Assembly (NCBI GenBank): GCA_945897865.1
Contig: CAMDHJ010000004.1
Span: forward strand, 1-61,062
Length of the DNA stretch: 61,062 bases
From: Tepidiphilus sp. J10
GTDB taxonomy: Bacteria > Pseudomonadota > Gammaproteobacteria > Burkholderiales > Thiobacillaceae
Direction of reading: 5' to 3'
Shown here in pieces: positions 17,794-26,388 of this stretch. Under the pieces are notes generated by a model. It was not told where the DNA came from and ran no database searches. It saw only the letters and a program-made list of their open reading frames with translations. Position 1 is the stretch's first letter, and every line of letters starts with the position of its first letter. The position numbers and the translations under genes were made by a program.

Positions 17794-20064
17794 ATGATTG
17801 AATCAGTCTGGCAGCGACGTTTTGAGCGTGAACGCAGTGCGCGCAAACAAGCCGAGCGGATCCTGCATGAAACCACGCAGGAGCTTCATCAAAACAATCA
17901 GAACCTGCGCCAGCTCGCTTCCGAGCTGGATATGATGATCAATAGCCGAACAGCCGAGCTGACCCGTGCGCTGAATGAAGCCGAACACCAGAAAAACCAG
18001 CTCAGCATCCTGAATCAGGAACTCTTCGCCGCACGCCAAGCCGCCGAATCCGCCAATCGCCTGAAGGGTGAATTTCTGGCCAACATGAGCCATGAAATTC
18101 GCACACCAATGAACGGCATCATGGGCATGGTCGACCTGACCCTGGAAACCGAACTCTCGCGTGAGCAACGAGAACATCTTGAACTGGTGAAAACCTCAGC
18201 CAACCACCTGCTCAGGGTAATCAACGACATCCTCGATTTCTCCAAAATCGAAGCCGGCAAGCTGGACTTTGAGGCAGTCGAATTCGACCTGATCGATTTG
18301 ATTGGCGACACCCTGAAATCACTCGCACCGCGCATCGAGTTGAAAAATCTGACGCTCGCCTGTGAGCTGGGTCCGGATACGCCACGCTTTGTCTTCGGCG
18401 ATCCCGTGCGGCTGCGTCAGATATTCATCAACCTGCTCGGCAACGCCATCAAATTCACCCAGAGAGGCACAGTCGGCTTGGCCTTCACCCGTTGCCAACA
18501 GGCCGCCGGGCAAACCAATCACTGCCTTGAATTCACAGTCCACGACACAGGCATCGGAATTGCGGCGGAACATCAGAGCGCGATCTTCTCCGCTTTCTCG
18601 CAAGCCGATGGCCAGATAACCCGCAAATATGGCGGCACCGGGCTGGGTCTAACGATCACCAAGCAACTGATCGAAATGATGGGCGGCAGCATTCGGGTAG
18701 AAAGTGAACCCGGACAAGGGTCTCGTTTCATATTTCAGGTCTGGCTGGGCCAAGCGGCTTGCCCGGAAGACATCCAACGCCAGGAAGCCGAACTGAAAAA
18801 CCAGCGTGTCCTGGTGGTGGACAACGACCCCGCCAATCAGCGTCAGTTGTCGGCTCTGCTTGAGCACTTGCAGATGCACTCGGAAAGCGAGACAAAAGGC
18901 GCCTTCGTGCTGACCCGGCTGGATCAAGCACGGATAGCAGACGCCCCGTACCGCGTTGTCTTGCTGAATACCCGGATGCCGGATATCGACAGCTTCGAAT
19001 TGGCTGCCCTCCTGCTCAATGAAGCGCGGCAGGAATCAAATCAGCCCGCCCCCCAATTGATCATGCTCGACGCCACCCAGCAGCATGGCGACACCGCCCG
19101 CTGCCAACAACTCGGTTTGGCTGCCGACGCTACGGCGGCGACTTCATCAACGTATCTTTCCTGTCTCAACCAACCCGTCGCCTTGAGCGACCTGCGCCAG
19201 GCACTGAAAATCGCACTCGGCGCAACTTGCCAGATCGATCCCATGGCCACCCGACAAAACCAGCAAGCGGCCGAAGCCCGATACCGAATCCTGCTGGCCG
19301 AAGACAACCCGGTTAATCAGAAACTCGCCATCAAGCAATTGGAAAAGCGGGGGCACTCCACCCACGTCGCGGAAAACGGCCAACTTGCGGTTGAAGCCTG
19401 GCAAACAGGCGAATTCGATCTGATCTTGATGGACATGATGATGCCGGAGATGGATGGCCTGGAAGCCACCCGTCGCATCCGGGAAATCGAGCTTGCCGCC
19501 GGCCACCACCACCGCATTCCGATCATCGCGATGACCGCGAATGCGATGACGGGAGATCGTGAACGCTGCCTGGAAGCCGGCATGAATGGATACGTCTCGA
19601 AGCCGGTCAAACCAGAAACGTTGTTCATGGAAATACAGCGGGTGTTGCAAGCCGATGCCGACTCCTCCAGCCAGAACACCCCATCCATCCCGAGCCAAGC
19701 GCCAGACGAGACCGCAAATGCACAAGCAGCCCCCATCTTTGACCGCGCAGATGCGCTTTCGCGGATTGATGGCGATAAAGAGCTCCTTGCCGTCCTGCTC
19801 GACATGTTCCTGGCTGACGCCCCCAACTATCTGGCCGAGATCGATAATGCACTGAGCAACCAGGACTGGCCACGCCTACACCGCGCCGGCCACACGCTGA
19901 AAGGCGTCTTTGCCACCTTTTCGGCGCGACGCGGCGAGAATGTAGCGCGACAAATGGAACACGGCGCCAAGGCGGCCGATGCGGCAACCTGCCGCGAGTT
20001 GGCGTTACGCATACATGCTGAAGTCCAGGCCTTCATCGAAATCATTCAACTGAAAACTGACTGA
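17794..20064 (+). CDS. Soluble hybrid histidine kinase with pseudo-receiver, receiver and HPt domains
   Basis: No membrane segment is present. A long coiled coil (residues 5-90, [19 protein letters not shown]) leads into HisKA with His100 ([12 protein letters not shown]) and HATPase_c ([20 protein letters not shown]). A first receiver (about 337-475) has Asn392 at the acceptor position (VVLLNTRMP) and Gln460 in place of the conserved Lys. A second, intact receiver (about 498-620) has Asp547 (LILMDMMMP). A C-terminal HPt carries His700 ([13 protein letters not shown]). Kinases with this coiled-coil head are typical H-NOX partners, so it is probably controlled by the adjacent H-NOX-like protein. 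The HPt could hand phosphate to the HD-GYP regulator. The spacing to the H-NOX gene is 99 bp. Confidence 0.9.
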   Translation: MIESVWQRRFERERSARKQAERILHETTQELHQNNQNLRQLASELDMMINSRTAELTRALNEAEHQKNQLSILNQELFAARQAAESANRLKGEFLANMSHEIRTPMNGIMGMVDLTLETELSREQREHLELVKTSANHLLRVINDILDFSKIEAGKLDFEAVEFDLIDLIGDTLKSLAPRIELKNLTLACELGPDTPRFVFGDPVRLRQIFINLLGNAIKFTQRGTVGLAFTRCQQAAGQTNHCLEFTVHDTGIGIAAEHQSAIFSAFSQADGQITRKYGGTGLGLTITKQLIEMMGGSIRVESEPGQGSRFIFQVWLGQAACPEDIQRQEAELKNQRVLVVDNDPANQRQLSALLEHLQMHSESETKGAFVLTRLDQARIADAPYRVVLLNTRMPDIDSFELAALLLNEARQESNQPAPQLIMLDATQQHGDTARCQQLGLAADATAATSSTYLSCLNQPVALSDLRQALKIALGATCQIDPMATRQNQQAAEARYRILLAEDNPVNQKLAIKQLEKRGHSTHVAENGQLAVEAWQTGEFDLILMDMMMPEMDGLEATRRIREIELAAGHHHRIPIIAMTANAMTGDRERCLEAGMNGYVSKPVKPETLFMEIQRVLQADADSSSQNTPSIPSQAPDETANAQAAPIFDRADALSRIDGDKELLAVLLDMFLADAPNYLAEIDNALSNQDWPRLHRAGHTLKGVFATFSARRGENVARQMEHGAKAADAATCRELALRIHAEVQAFIEIIQLKTD

Positions 20065-20144
20065 GATCCAGGCCCGTGCTTGAAGCGAACAAGACCAACC
20101 AGCCCGACAATACAATCCTGGCTGCCACAACCGAGGAGATGCTG

Positions 20145-20462
20145 GTGAAAATTGACAACCTGATCAAAAGTCCGCCCATTACCCGGAGCAAAGACACGCG
20201 TTCTACCGCGACGCGGCGCACCCCAGAGGCGGAAACTGTCGCCATCAGCGACAACGTGAATCTCACTTCGACAGCAGAAAAACTGAGCCAACTGGAAGAA
20301 GCGCTTCGCGGCGTCAGCATCAGCGATAACGCCAAAATCGAATCGATCCGCCAGGAAATCGCCGAAGGCCGTTTCAAGGTCGATGAAGAGGCGGTTGCCG
20401 AAAGTCTGGTGCGGGAAAGCCTAGCCAACATCAGTCGGCGCGCAGGGCAAGTTGACGACTAA
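20145..20462 (+). CDS. flgM: Anti-sigma-28 factor FlgM
   Basis: FlgM binds and inhibits FliA until the hook-basal body is complete, when it is exported. A GTG start at 20145 is chosen because GAGGAG ends 6 nt before it and it yields the family-typical opening MKIDNLIKS. The ATG at 20139 would have no spacing to the ribosome site. The C-terminal sigma-binding region is recognisable (ISDNVNLTSTAEKLSQLE ... KIESIRQEIAEGRFKVDEEAVAESLV). It lies 80 nt after the hybrid kinase and 9 nt before flgN, so it appears to be part of the same transcription unit. Confidence 0.92.
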   Translation: MKIDNLIKSPPITRSKDTRSTATRRTPEAETVAISDNVNLTSTAEKLSQLEEALRGVSISDNAKIESIRQEIAEGRFKVDEEAVAESLVRESLANISRRAGQVDD

Positions 20463-20471
20463 ACTAGCGCG

Positions 20472-20924
20472 ATGATGCTGCTCGAAGCCAAACTCACCGC
20501 CCTGAACCAACAACTTGAGCGTTTTCTAGTGTTGCTCGAAGAAGAAGCCCTCGCCCTGTCCAGCGGCAACTCCGAACAACTTGAAACGCTCACCCAGCAA
20601 CGCCTGAACGTCAGCCTGCAACTCGCTGAAGACTGGCGCCAGCTAGCCGAGCAACTCGGACTGCCGGCCAATTCAGGCCTGCCGGCATTACGTCTGCGTG
20701 CATTCAGCGACAGTCAGCCGACAGACAACTGGCAGCGCCTGGAAAAACAGGTCCACGAAGCCAACCGCCTCAACCGCGTCAACGGTCGCCTGATCGAAGA
20801 ACAGATGCGCCGCACCCAGGCCGCCATGCAAGTGCTGCAAAGCGCCTCCAGCCGCGGGCTTTACGGCGCGGATGGCCGCATGAACGACCTTCTCAACACC
20901 ACTCGGAGCATCGACAGCGCATGA
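20472..20924 (+). CDS. flgN: Flagellar synthesis chaperone FlgN
   Basis: FlgN escorts the hook-filament junction proteins FlgK and FlgL to the flagellar export gate. The 150-residue product is nearly all helical with the FlgN pattern (LTALNQQLERFLVLLEEEALAL ... QRLNVSLQLAEDW ... VHEANRLNRVNGRLIEEQMRRTQAAMQVL). Position directly after flgM is diagnostic. Its stop overlaps the ATG of the following metal-binding protein by 4 bp. Confidence 0.92.
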   Translation: MMLLEAKLTALNQQLERFLVLLEEEALALSSGNSEQLETLTQQRLNVSLQLAEDWRQLAEQLGLPANSGLPALRLRAFSDSQPTDNWQRLEKQVHEANRLNRVNGRLIEEQMRRTQAAMQVLQSASSRGLYGADGRMNDLLNTTRSIDSA

Positions 20925-21130
20925 ATACCCTGACTCTCAACGTAACCGGCATGAGCTGCATGGGTTGCGTCAACAGCGTGAAAAACCTGGTTTCCGCCCT
21001 GCCCGGCGTGGCGAAAATCGACATCGATCTGGCCAGCGGCCGGGTCGAGGTGGAGCACGACCCGGCGCAAGCCGATGCCGCCGCCATCCGAGCCGCAATC
21101 GAAGACGGCGGCTACGGCATCGCCGACTGA
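20921..21130 (+). CDS. Small heavy-metal-associated (HMA) domain protein, copper-chaperone-like
   Basis: The 69-residue protein is a single ferredoxin-like HMA domain with the metal-binding motif GMSCMGC and the usual C-terminal GYGIAD. Free-standing HMA domains bind Cu(I) or similar soft metals and hand them to P-type ATPases. No ATPase or CueR-like regulator is nearby. Its ATG overlaps the flgN stop, so it is probably transcribed with the flagellar operon, an unexpected pairing that may simply reflect read-through. Confidence 0.9.
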   Translation: MNTLTLNVTGMSCMGCVNSVKNLVSALPGVAKIDIDLASGRVEVEHDPAQADAAAIRAAIEDGGYGIAD

Positions 21131-21150
21131 GTTGCAGACGGAACGGCCGC

Positions 21151-22353
21151 TCATGCGAGCGCGTTAAGCGCTTGCAACAAGTCGGCGCGAATATCCTCGA
21201 CCTCTTCCAGCCCCACCGACAAGCGCACCAGCCCCGGGCTGATGCCGTGTGTCGCTTGCTCTTCCGGCGTATAGGTCGAATGAGTCATTGAAGCCGGATG
21301 CTGCACCAGGGTTTCGGCATCGCCGAGACTGACCGCGCGGGTACACAGCTGCAGCGCATCCATGAAGCGACGACCGGCATCGAAACCGCCTTTCAGTTCC
21401 AGCGCAATCATGCCGCCGGGTAATGCCATCTGGCGTTGCGCGAGTTCATGTTGCGGAAAGCTGGGCAAGCCAGGGTAATCCACTCGCACCACCGCCGGAT
21501 GCGAGGCGAGGAACTCGGCCAACACCTGCGCGCTGGCGCAATGCGCGCGCATCCGCAAGGCCAGGGTTTTCAGACCGCGCAGCACCAGAAAGGCATCGAA
21601 CGCCGACATCGTCGCGCCGGTCATTTCCTTGACGCCGAAGAAACGCATGCGCTGGATCGCCTCCGCCGGACCGATCACCGCGCCGGCCAGCAAATCGCCA
21701 TGGCCGCCCAGATACTTGGTCGCCGAATGCACGACATAAGTCGCGCCATGTTCCAGCGGCCGCTGCAAATACGGCGTGCAATAGGTGTTGTCGACCATCA
21801 ACGGCACGCCATGCGCCTTGCCGAGATCGGCGATCGCGCGCAGATCGATCAGACGCATGTTTGGATTGGCCGGCGATTCGCAATACAGCAGTTTGGTGCG
21901 CGGCGTGATGGCGGCAGCCACCGCCTCCGCTTGCGTCATATCGACATGCCGGACAGTAATGCCCAGGCCGGCCAGACCATGCCGAAAAAAACCGAATGTG
22001 CAGCCATACAAGGTTTGGTCGGCAACGATTTCATCGCCGGCCTGGACCAGACTGTAGATCGCCGAGGTGATCGCGCCCATGCCGGAAGATGTGCACAGCG
22101 CCGCCTCGCCACCTTCCAGACTGGCCAGACGGCCTTCCAGCAAGGCGACGGTAGGATTGCCGACGCGCGAATAGATGTAACCGGGGTTTTCGCCGGCGAA
22201 GCGCTGCATGCCGACTTCTGTACTCTCGAAAGCGAAAGTGGAAGTCAGATACACCGGCGGCGCCAGCGCGCCCTCGCATTGCATCGGGTCGTAACCCAAA
22301 TGAATAGCGCGGGTAGCGAAGCCGAGAGAGGCAGATTCTGGGGTAGTTTTCAT
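21151..22353 (-). CDS. PLP-dependent Cys/Met metabolism enzyme (methionine gamma-lyase / cystathionine gamma-synthase family)
   Basis: Fold-type I PLP enzyme of 400 residues. The PLP lysine lies in HSATKYLGGHGDLLAG. Other family marks are YSRVGNPTVALLEGRLASLEGG, SSGMGAITSAIYSLVQAGDEIVADQTLYGCTFGFF, VDNTYCTPYLQRPLEHGA and GLVRLSVGLEEVEDI. The YGCTFGFF segment (a Cys after Tyr-Gly) resembles methionine gamma-lyase, but O-succinyl- or O-acetylhomoserine sulfhydrylase cannot be excluded. It converges on the HMA gene with 20 bp between stops and has a structured leader upstream. No met genes are adjacent. Confidence 0.88.
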   Translation of the reverse strand: MKTTPESASLGFATRAIHLGYDPMQCEGALAPPVYLTSTFAFESTEVGMQRFAGENPGYIYSRVGNPTVALLEGRLASLEGGEAALCTSSGMGAITSAIYSLVQAGDEIVADQTLYGCTFGFFRHGLAGLGITVRHVDMTQAEAVAAAITPRTKLLYCESPANPNMRLIDLRAIADLGKAHGVPLMVDNTYCTPYLQRPLEHGATYVVHSATKYLGGHGDLLAGAVIGPAEAIQRMRFFGVKEMTGATMSAFDAFLVLRGLKTLALRMRAHCASAQVLAEFLASHPAVVRVDYPGLPSFPQHELAQRQMALPGGMIALELKGGFDAGRRFMDALQLCTRAVSLGDAETLVQHPASMTHSTYTPEEQATHGISPGLVRLSVGLEEVEDIRADLLQALNALA

Positions 22354-22367
22354 GGCGCGGCGGACGC

Positions 22368-22416
22368 CCGGCCGTTTCCGGCCAGGCAGATCAATGAAGG
22401 ACCGCGCAATCTGCCT
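22368..22416 (-). promoter_or_regulatory. Structured 5' leader before the PLP enzyme gene
   Basis: Two neighbouring hairpins lie within 65 nt of the start codon. An 8-bp perfect inverted repeat (AGGCAGAT 22384-22391 with ATCTGCCT 22409-22416) is followed by a GC-rich stem with a GAAA tetraloop on the minus strand (22368-22374 with 22379-22385). The arms overlap at 22384-22385, so they are partly mutually exclusive. No recognised SAM or SAH riboswitch core was seen. Confidence 0.45.
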
Positions 22417-22581
22417 ACTAAATCAGCTCAATGCAAGCCGTTCAGGCTTGATCGATACGGCCCGATAGCTTGGGCTCAGTTGGCACTTCAAGCTATGCGG
22501 CCATTTCGAACTGTGAGTGGTACCGCGCCATACGTACTGTCGGCGTAATATCGGCGCCGTTGTAATCTGGAGAAGAACGCC

Positions 22582-22827
22582 ATGGACGCATCCGTCACCT
22601 TCCTGAATGGCCGTATCGTGATTGACCCGGCCGTGTGCAATGGCCGCCCGACCTTGCGCGGCAAGCGCATCACCGTGCAAACCGTTCTGGAGTATCTGGG
22701 CGCCGGCGATACAGAGGCGGACATCCTTTCCGAATACTCCACGCTGGAACCGGAAGACATCCGCGCCTGCCTAATGTTTGCCGGTCAGCTAATGAATCAG
22801 CGTTACGACTTGGTGAAGGTGGCTTGA
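22582..22827 (+). CDS. DUF433 antitoxin
   Basis: The 81-residue protein has the DUF433 winged-helix pattern: GRIVIDPAVCNGRPTLRGKRITVQTVLEYLGAGDTEADILSEY and LEPEDIRACLMFAG. DUF433 proteins are DNA-binding antitoxins commonly paired with DUF5615 PIN-like toxins. GGAG lies 11 nt upstream of the ATG. The next gene starts directly after its stop codon. The pair is likely autoregulated, as is usual for such modules. Confidence 0.9.
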   Translation: MDASVTFLNGRIVIDPAVCNGRPTLRGKRITVQTVLEYLGAGDTEADILSEYSTLEPEDIRACLMFAGQLMNQRYDLVKVA

Positions 22828-23169
22828 TTGGCACGGTTTCTTATCGATGCCAACCTGCCCAATCGGCTTGCGCTCTGGCGCAACCCGGACTTCGAACTGG
22901 TCGCGAATCATGACGATGCCTGGCCCGATGCGGTCGTCTGGGAATATGCCCGCATTCACAATCTGACCATCGTGACCAAGGATGCGGATTTCACCGACCG
23001 AATCATGTCGAGCACGCCGCCGCCAAGGGTCATTCACCTGCGCATCGGCAATCTGCGCCTGGCCGAATTACGCGCTTTTCTGCTGCGTGTTTGGCCTCAA
23101 CTGGACGAACTTTCCACCCGGCACAAATTGCTGATCGTGCATGCAGAGCACATCGAGTGCGTTTCATAA
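22828..23169 (+). CDS. DUF5615 PIN-like toxin
   Basis: The 113-residue product begins ARFLIDANLPNRLALW with the first PIN acidic residue, followed by AVVWEYARIHNLTIVTKDADFTDR with the conserved TKDxDF motif, and HLRIGN. DUF5615 proteins are PIN-fold putative ribonucleases. The start is a TTG directly after the antitoxin stop (TGATTG), which argues for tight translational coupling. It completes a type II toxin-antitoxin pair. Confidence 0.88.
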   Translation: MARFLIDANLPNRLALWRNPDFELVANHDDAWPDAVVWEYARIHNLTIVTKDADFTDRIMSSTPPPRVIHLRIGNLRLAELRAFLLRVWPQLDELSTRHKLLIVHAEHIECVS

Positions 23170-23333
23170 GCAACACGCAGCTGCGGGCTTAACTTGGGCA
23201 ACGAAATGCTCACATGTCGTGCTCACATAACGGAACTCACAGGCTGAATTCAGTCTTTTCGATACGATTGCCGCGCGGCGTTGCGCCGGGCTGCGGGCTT
23301 CCCGATCCAGTGCGGATATTGAAGCACTGAACT

Positions 23334-23352
23334 GCCGCCCAGCACGGGCGGC
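23334..23352. other. GC-rich hairpin downstream of sqr
   Basis: GCCGCCC (23334-23340) and GGGCGGC (23346-23352) form a 7-bp stem 14 nt beyond the sqr stop. No T-tract follows on either strand, so terminator function is uncertain. Confidence 0.4.
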
Positions 23353-23365
23353 CGTTCAGGCTGCG

Positions 23366-24634
23366 TTACTTCAGCTTCTTGATCCCCATCAGTCCAAGTA
23401 CGTACTTTTCATACAAAGGCTCGGTGGAGCCTTTCTTCATCTTGCGCAGGAAGTACTTCTCGAACGCCACCTTGGCCAGGTGCACCCACTTGCCTTCCTT
23501 GAACCAGTTGACGTTGCGCGGCGGAATCTGCGGTAGCGCGACGAAGGCAGCGCCGGTGTCGCCGAAGTCGGCCAGGCAGATGGCGTTCCAGGTGGCTTTT
23601 TCGTCCGGCTCCTGACCATCCATCACGGCGCGGATGTTGTGCGCAGTAGCAGTGACCATGGATTCGATCATGTAGCCGGTCTTCGGCGTGCCGGTCGGCA
23701 CCGGGGTGGCTTCCACCGGCGGGATGGCGACGCAGACGCCAACCGCGTAGATGTTGTTGTACTTGGGATTGCGCTGGAACGCGTCGATGGTGATGAAGCC
23801 GCGCGGGTTGGTCAGGCCTTCGATGCCGAACACCGCGTCGATGCCCTTGAATGCCGGCAACATCATCGAATACTTGAACGGCAGTTCATGTTCCTTCTTC
23901 ACCGTGCCGTCGTCGTTGTACTCGGCGACGAACATCTTGCCGGCTTCAACCTTGGTCACCTTGGCATTGCAGATCCATTTCACATGCCGGTCGCGCATGG
24001 CCGATTCCATCAGGCCTTTCGAGTCGCCGACCCCGCCCAGACCGAGGTGGCCGATATACGGCTCGGCGGTGACAAAGGTCATCGGCACCTTGTCGCGAAT
24101 CTTCCGGCGCTTCAGGTCAGTATCCATGATGAACGCGAACTCATAAGCCGGGCCGTAGCAGGAGGCGCCCTGCACCGCGCCGACGACGATCGGGCCGGGA
24201 TCCTTGACGAAGGCTTCCCACGCCTTGCCGGACTCGACCGCGTGCTCGACATGACAGACCGAACTGGTATGGCCTTTCGGTCCAAGGCCCTCGACCTCGT
24301 CGAAGGCCAACTTGGGGCCGGTGGCGATGATCAGGAAGTCGTATTCCAGTTCGCGCCCGTCGCTCAGTTCCAGCACATTGCGCTCGGGGTGGACGCGCTT
24401 GGCGCCGACCGGGATGAAGTCGATGTTCTTCCGCTCCAGCAGCGGTGCGATGTCCAGCGAGATGTCGTCACGCGTGCGCCAGTTGACGGCGACCCAGGGG
24501 TTGGACGGCGTGAAATGGAAATACGGCGCGTTGGATACGACGGTGATCTTGTCTTCCGCGCGGGCCTTTTCGCGCATTTCGTAGGCCATCGGCATGCCGC
24601 CGATACCGGCGCCGAGAATCAGGATACGAGCCAT
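23366..24634 (-). CDS. sqr: Sulfide:quinone oxidoreductase (SQR)
   Basis: Flavoprotein of the disulfide oxidoreductase superfamily that oxidises sulfide to sulfane sulfur and reduces quinone at the inner membrane. The N-terminal FAD motif is ILILGAGIGGMPMAYEM. The three cysteines expected in SQR are Cys127 (SSVCHVEHA), Cys159 (GASCYGPAYEF) and Cys301 (VGVCVAIPPVE). PTGTPKTGYMIESMV is typical of SQR. The C-terminus is amphipathic and basic (KVAFEKYFLRKMKKG), fitting peripheral membrane attachment. Length is 422 residues. It follows a 68-residue gene on the same strand and faces a FisR-like regulator across a sigma-54 promoter. FccB-like flavocytochrome subunits are related but normally have a signal peptide, absent here. 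Confidence 0.92.
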   Translation of the reverse strand: MARILILGAGIGGMPMAYEMREKARAEDKITVVSNAPYFHFTPSNPWVAVNWRTRDDISLDIAPLLERKNIDFIPVGAKRVHPERNVLELSDGRELEYDFLIIATGPKLAFDEVEGLGPKGHTSSVCHVEHAVESGKAWEAFVKDPGPIVVGAVQGASCYGPAYEFAFIMDTDLKRRKIRDKVPMTFVTAEPYIGHLGLGGVGDSKGLMESAMRDRHVKWICNAKVTKVEAGKMFVAEYNDDGTVKKEHELPFKYSMMLPAFKGIDAVFGIEGLTNPRGFITIDAFQRNPKYNNIYAVGVCVAIPPVEATPVPTGTPKTGYMIESMVTATAHNIRAVMDGQEPDEKATWNAICLADFGDTGAAFVALPQIPPRNVNWFKEGKWVHLAKVAFEKYFLRKMKKGSTEPLYEKYVLGLMGIKKLK

Positions 24635-24682
24635 TGAGTTTTCTTCCTTAGAGTGATTAAAACGGTTTTGGCAGACGTTCGA

Positions 24683-24889
24683 TTACCAAACAAATACGCG
24701 GGCCATCGCATCCAGGCCTTCCTCGACGATCTTCTGCAGGTCTTCCGGGCAATCTTCGCGTTCCATCGCGAAGGTGGTGTAGGCGGAAAGGCTCTTCAAC
24801 GCACAGGCGATTTTCGCCACCTCGTTGGCCACTTCCGGGCTCATCGCCACGTCGGGCTGCAGGTTCCAGTTCTTCTTGTCGACGGTCAT
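24683..24889 (-). CDS. Small protein of unknown function, first gene of the sqr unit
   Basis: The 68-residue product (TVDKKNWNLQPDVAMSPEVA ... CALKSLSAYTTFAMEREDCP ... EEGLDAMARVFVW) is soluble and mostly helical, with two cysteines. The ATG at 24889 has GGAGAC immediately upstream. The longer frame to 25012 would run through the promoter and is rejected. It lies directly downstream of the predicted -24/-12 promoter and 48 nt before sqr, so it should be made whenever sqr is. Function unknown; a partner or regulator of sulfide oxidation is conceivable. Confidence 0.75.
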   Translation of the reverse strand: MTVDKKNWNLQPDVAMSPEVANEVAKIACALKSLSAYTTFAMEREDCPEDLQKIVEEGLDAMARVFVW

Positions 24890-24923
24890 GTCTCCATCCT
24901 TGCAATATGAGGGGAACCACGTA

Positions 24924-24941
24924 TTGCAAAGGGCGTGCCAA
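24924..24941 (-). promoter_or_regulatory. Sigma-54 (-24/-12) promoter of the sqr unit
   Basis: On the minus strand the sequence TTGGCACGCCCTTTGCA matches TGGCAC-N5-TTGC exactly, with GG and GC at the required spacing. It ends about 35 nt before the ATG of the small gene at 24889. The divergent gene encodes a sigma-54 activator, which supports the call. Confidence 0.9.
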
Positions 24942-24986
24942 TCGCATAGCAGCGTTTTTCCCGGGCTCAGGGGCACTCGACAAGAA

Positions 24987-25033
24987 ATGTCATGACACAA
25001 TCGACATGACACCTTTACGATGTGTCATAACAC
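24987..25033. promoter_or_regulatory. Putative FisR enhancer (upstream activating) sites
   Basis: A perfect palindrome TGTCATGACA (24988-24997), a second CATGACAC (25005-25012) spaced 14 bp from the first copy, and a near palindrome GTGTCATAACAC (25022-25033). They lie about 45-90 bp upstream of the -24 element and just before the fisR start, suited to activating sqr and autoregulating fisR. Confidence 0.65.
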
Positions 25034-25047
25034 TTGCAAGGAAGACC

Positions 25048-26361
25048 ATGCTGCTCGCCGACCTGAACGCCTTGATCGAAACCCATGAGCGCCCGTTTGT
25101 CGTGATTGACGCCGCTTACCGCATCGTCGCTGCCAACAGCAGCTATTGCCGGCAATACAACATGTCACTTGAAGAAGTCGTGCAACGGCGCTGCCACGAG
25201 ATATCGCACCACTCGCCAACGCCTTGCCACGAAAACGGCGAATTGTGTCCACATCTCGCCCTGTTCGCCGGCGGCGAAGCCAGCGAAGTGTTGCACACGC
25301 ATTACGATGGCAACGGCATGACATCGCGCGCCCGCATCAAGGGTTATCCGATTCGCGGCGCCGACGGCCAGCTGTACCTGGGCGAAGTGGTTTACCCGCT
25401 GGAAGCCGAATTTCCGCTCGGCTGCGAAGAAATGCGCATGGTCGGCCATTCACCCGCCTTCCTGCGATGCATCGACAGCCTGGCGCGCGCCGCCGAGGCC
25501 GAGGCATCAATCCTGCTGTACGGCGAAAGTGGCGTCGGCAAGGAACTGGCGGCGCGCTTTCTGCATGAACGCTCGTCCCGCTCGAACGGCCCATTCATCG
25601 CCATCAACTGCGCCGCCGTACCGGAAGCCATGTTCGAAAACGAATTGTTCGGCCACGAACGCGGTGCCTTCACCGGCAGCGCCGCGCTGAAAAAAGGCCT
25701 CTACGAACTGGCCGATGGCGGCACCCTGTTCCTCGACGAAGTGGCGGAGATTCCGCTGACCCAGCAAGCCAAATTGCTGCGCGTGCTGGAATCCGGAGAA
25801 TTCCGCCGCGTCGGCGGCACCGCCACCTTGCGCGCCGATGTCCGCATCGTCGCCGCCACCAACCGCAACCTGCTCGACTGGGTCGATCAGGGCCGTTTCC
25901 GCGAAGACCTGTATTACCGCGTCGCCGGAATCGATCTAGCACTACCTGCGCTACGCGAACGCCGCGAAGACATCCCGGCGCTGGCCGAAGTGCTGCTCGC
26001 GCGCATGACCGGCAACGGTCGCCAGCAGGTTCGGCTGGACAAAGCCGCGCAACTGAAACTGAAGCACTACGACTTCCCCGGCAACGTGCGCGAACTGCGC
26101 AACTTGCTGCAACGTGCCCTGCTGCGCTGCGAGAAAGACCTGATCGGCGCCGACGACATCGTATTCCAGCAGGATGCGCCGCAACTCACACCCCGCGCGC
26201 CGCGCGCCAAACGCACTGATCCCAGCCTGAAAAACGCCGAAAAGGACTACATCCGCGACCTGCTTACCCGTCACGACGGCCACCGCCGCACCGTCGCCGA
26301 TTTGCTTGGCGTCAGCGAGCGCACGCTGTACCGAAAAATTGAGCGGCATGGACTGAAGTGA
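25048..26361 (+). CDS. fisR: FisR-type sigma-54-dependent activator (PAS-like sensor, AAA+, Fis HTH)
   Basis: The N-terminal sensor domain holds Cys49, Cys60 and Cys67 ([19 protein letters not shown]). The 11- and 7-residue spacings are those reported for the sulfane-sulfur-sensing cysteines of Cupriavidus FisR. The central AAA+ domain has Walker A GESGVGKE, the sigma-54 contact loop as GAFTGS (last Ala changed to Ser), and [10 protein letters not shown] Fis-type HTH ends the protein ([24 protein letters not shown]). ATG at 25048 follows AAGGAAGACC. The longer frame from 24907 would read through the operator. Divergent from sqr, it is predicted to activate it in response to polysulfide or persulfide. 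Confidence 0.9.
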   Translation: MLLADLNALIETHERPFVVIDAAYRIVAANSSYCRQYNMSLEEVVQRRCHEISHHSPTPCHENGELCPHLALFAGGEASEVLHTHYDGNGMTSRARIKGYPIRGADGQLYLGEVVYPLEAEFPLGCEEMRMVGHSPAFLRCIDSLARAAEAEASILLYGESGVGKELAARFLHERSSRSNGPFIAINCAAVPEAMFENELFGHERGAFTGSAALKKGLYELADGGTLFLDEVAEIPLTQQAKLLRVLESGEFRRVGGTATLRADVRIVAATNRNLLDWVDQGRFREDLYYRVAGIDLALPALRERREDIPALAEVLLARMTGNGRQQVRLDKAAQLKLKHYDFPGNVRELRNLLQRALLRCEKDLIGADDIVFQQDAPQLTPRAPRAKRTDPSLKNAEKDYIRDLLTRHDGHRRTVADLLGVSERTLYRKIERHGLK

Positions 26362-26388
26362 AGGCGCTGTAATTGATCTGGCCCGAAT

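Noticed and set aside
20065-20144. Separate sigma-28 promoter directly before flgM
   Set aside because: CCCGACAA near 20115 gives a partial -10 match, but no acceptable -35 lies 11 bp upstream.
23639-24637. 332-codon plus-strand frame opposite sqr
   Set aside because: Composition is typical of an antisense shadow; sqr on the other strand has FAD and cysteine motifs.
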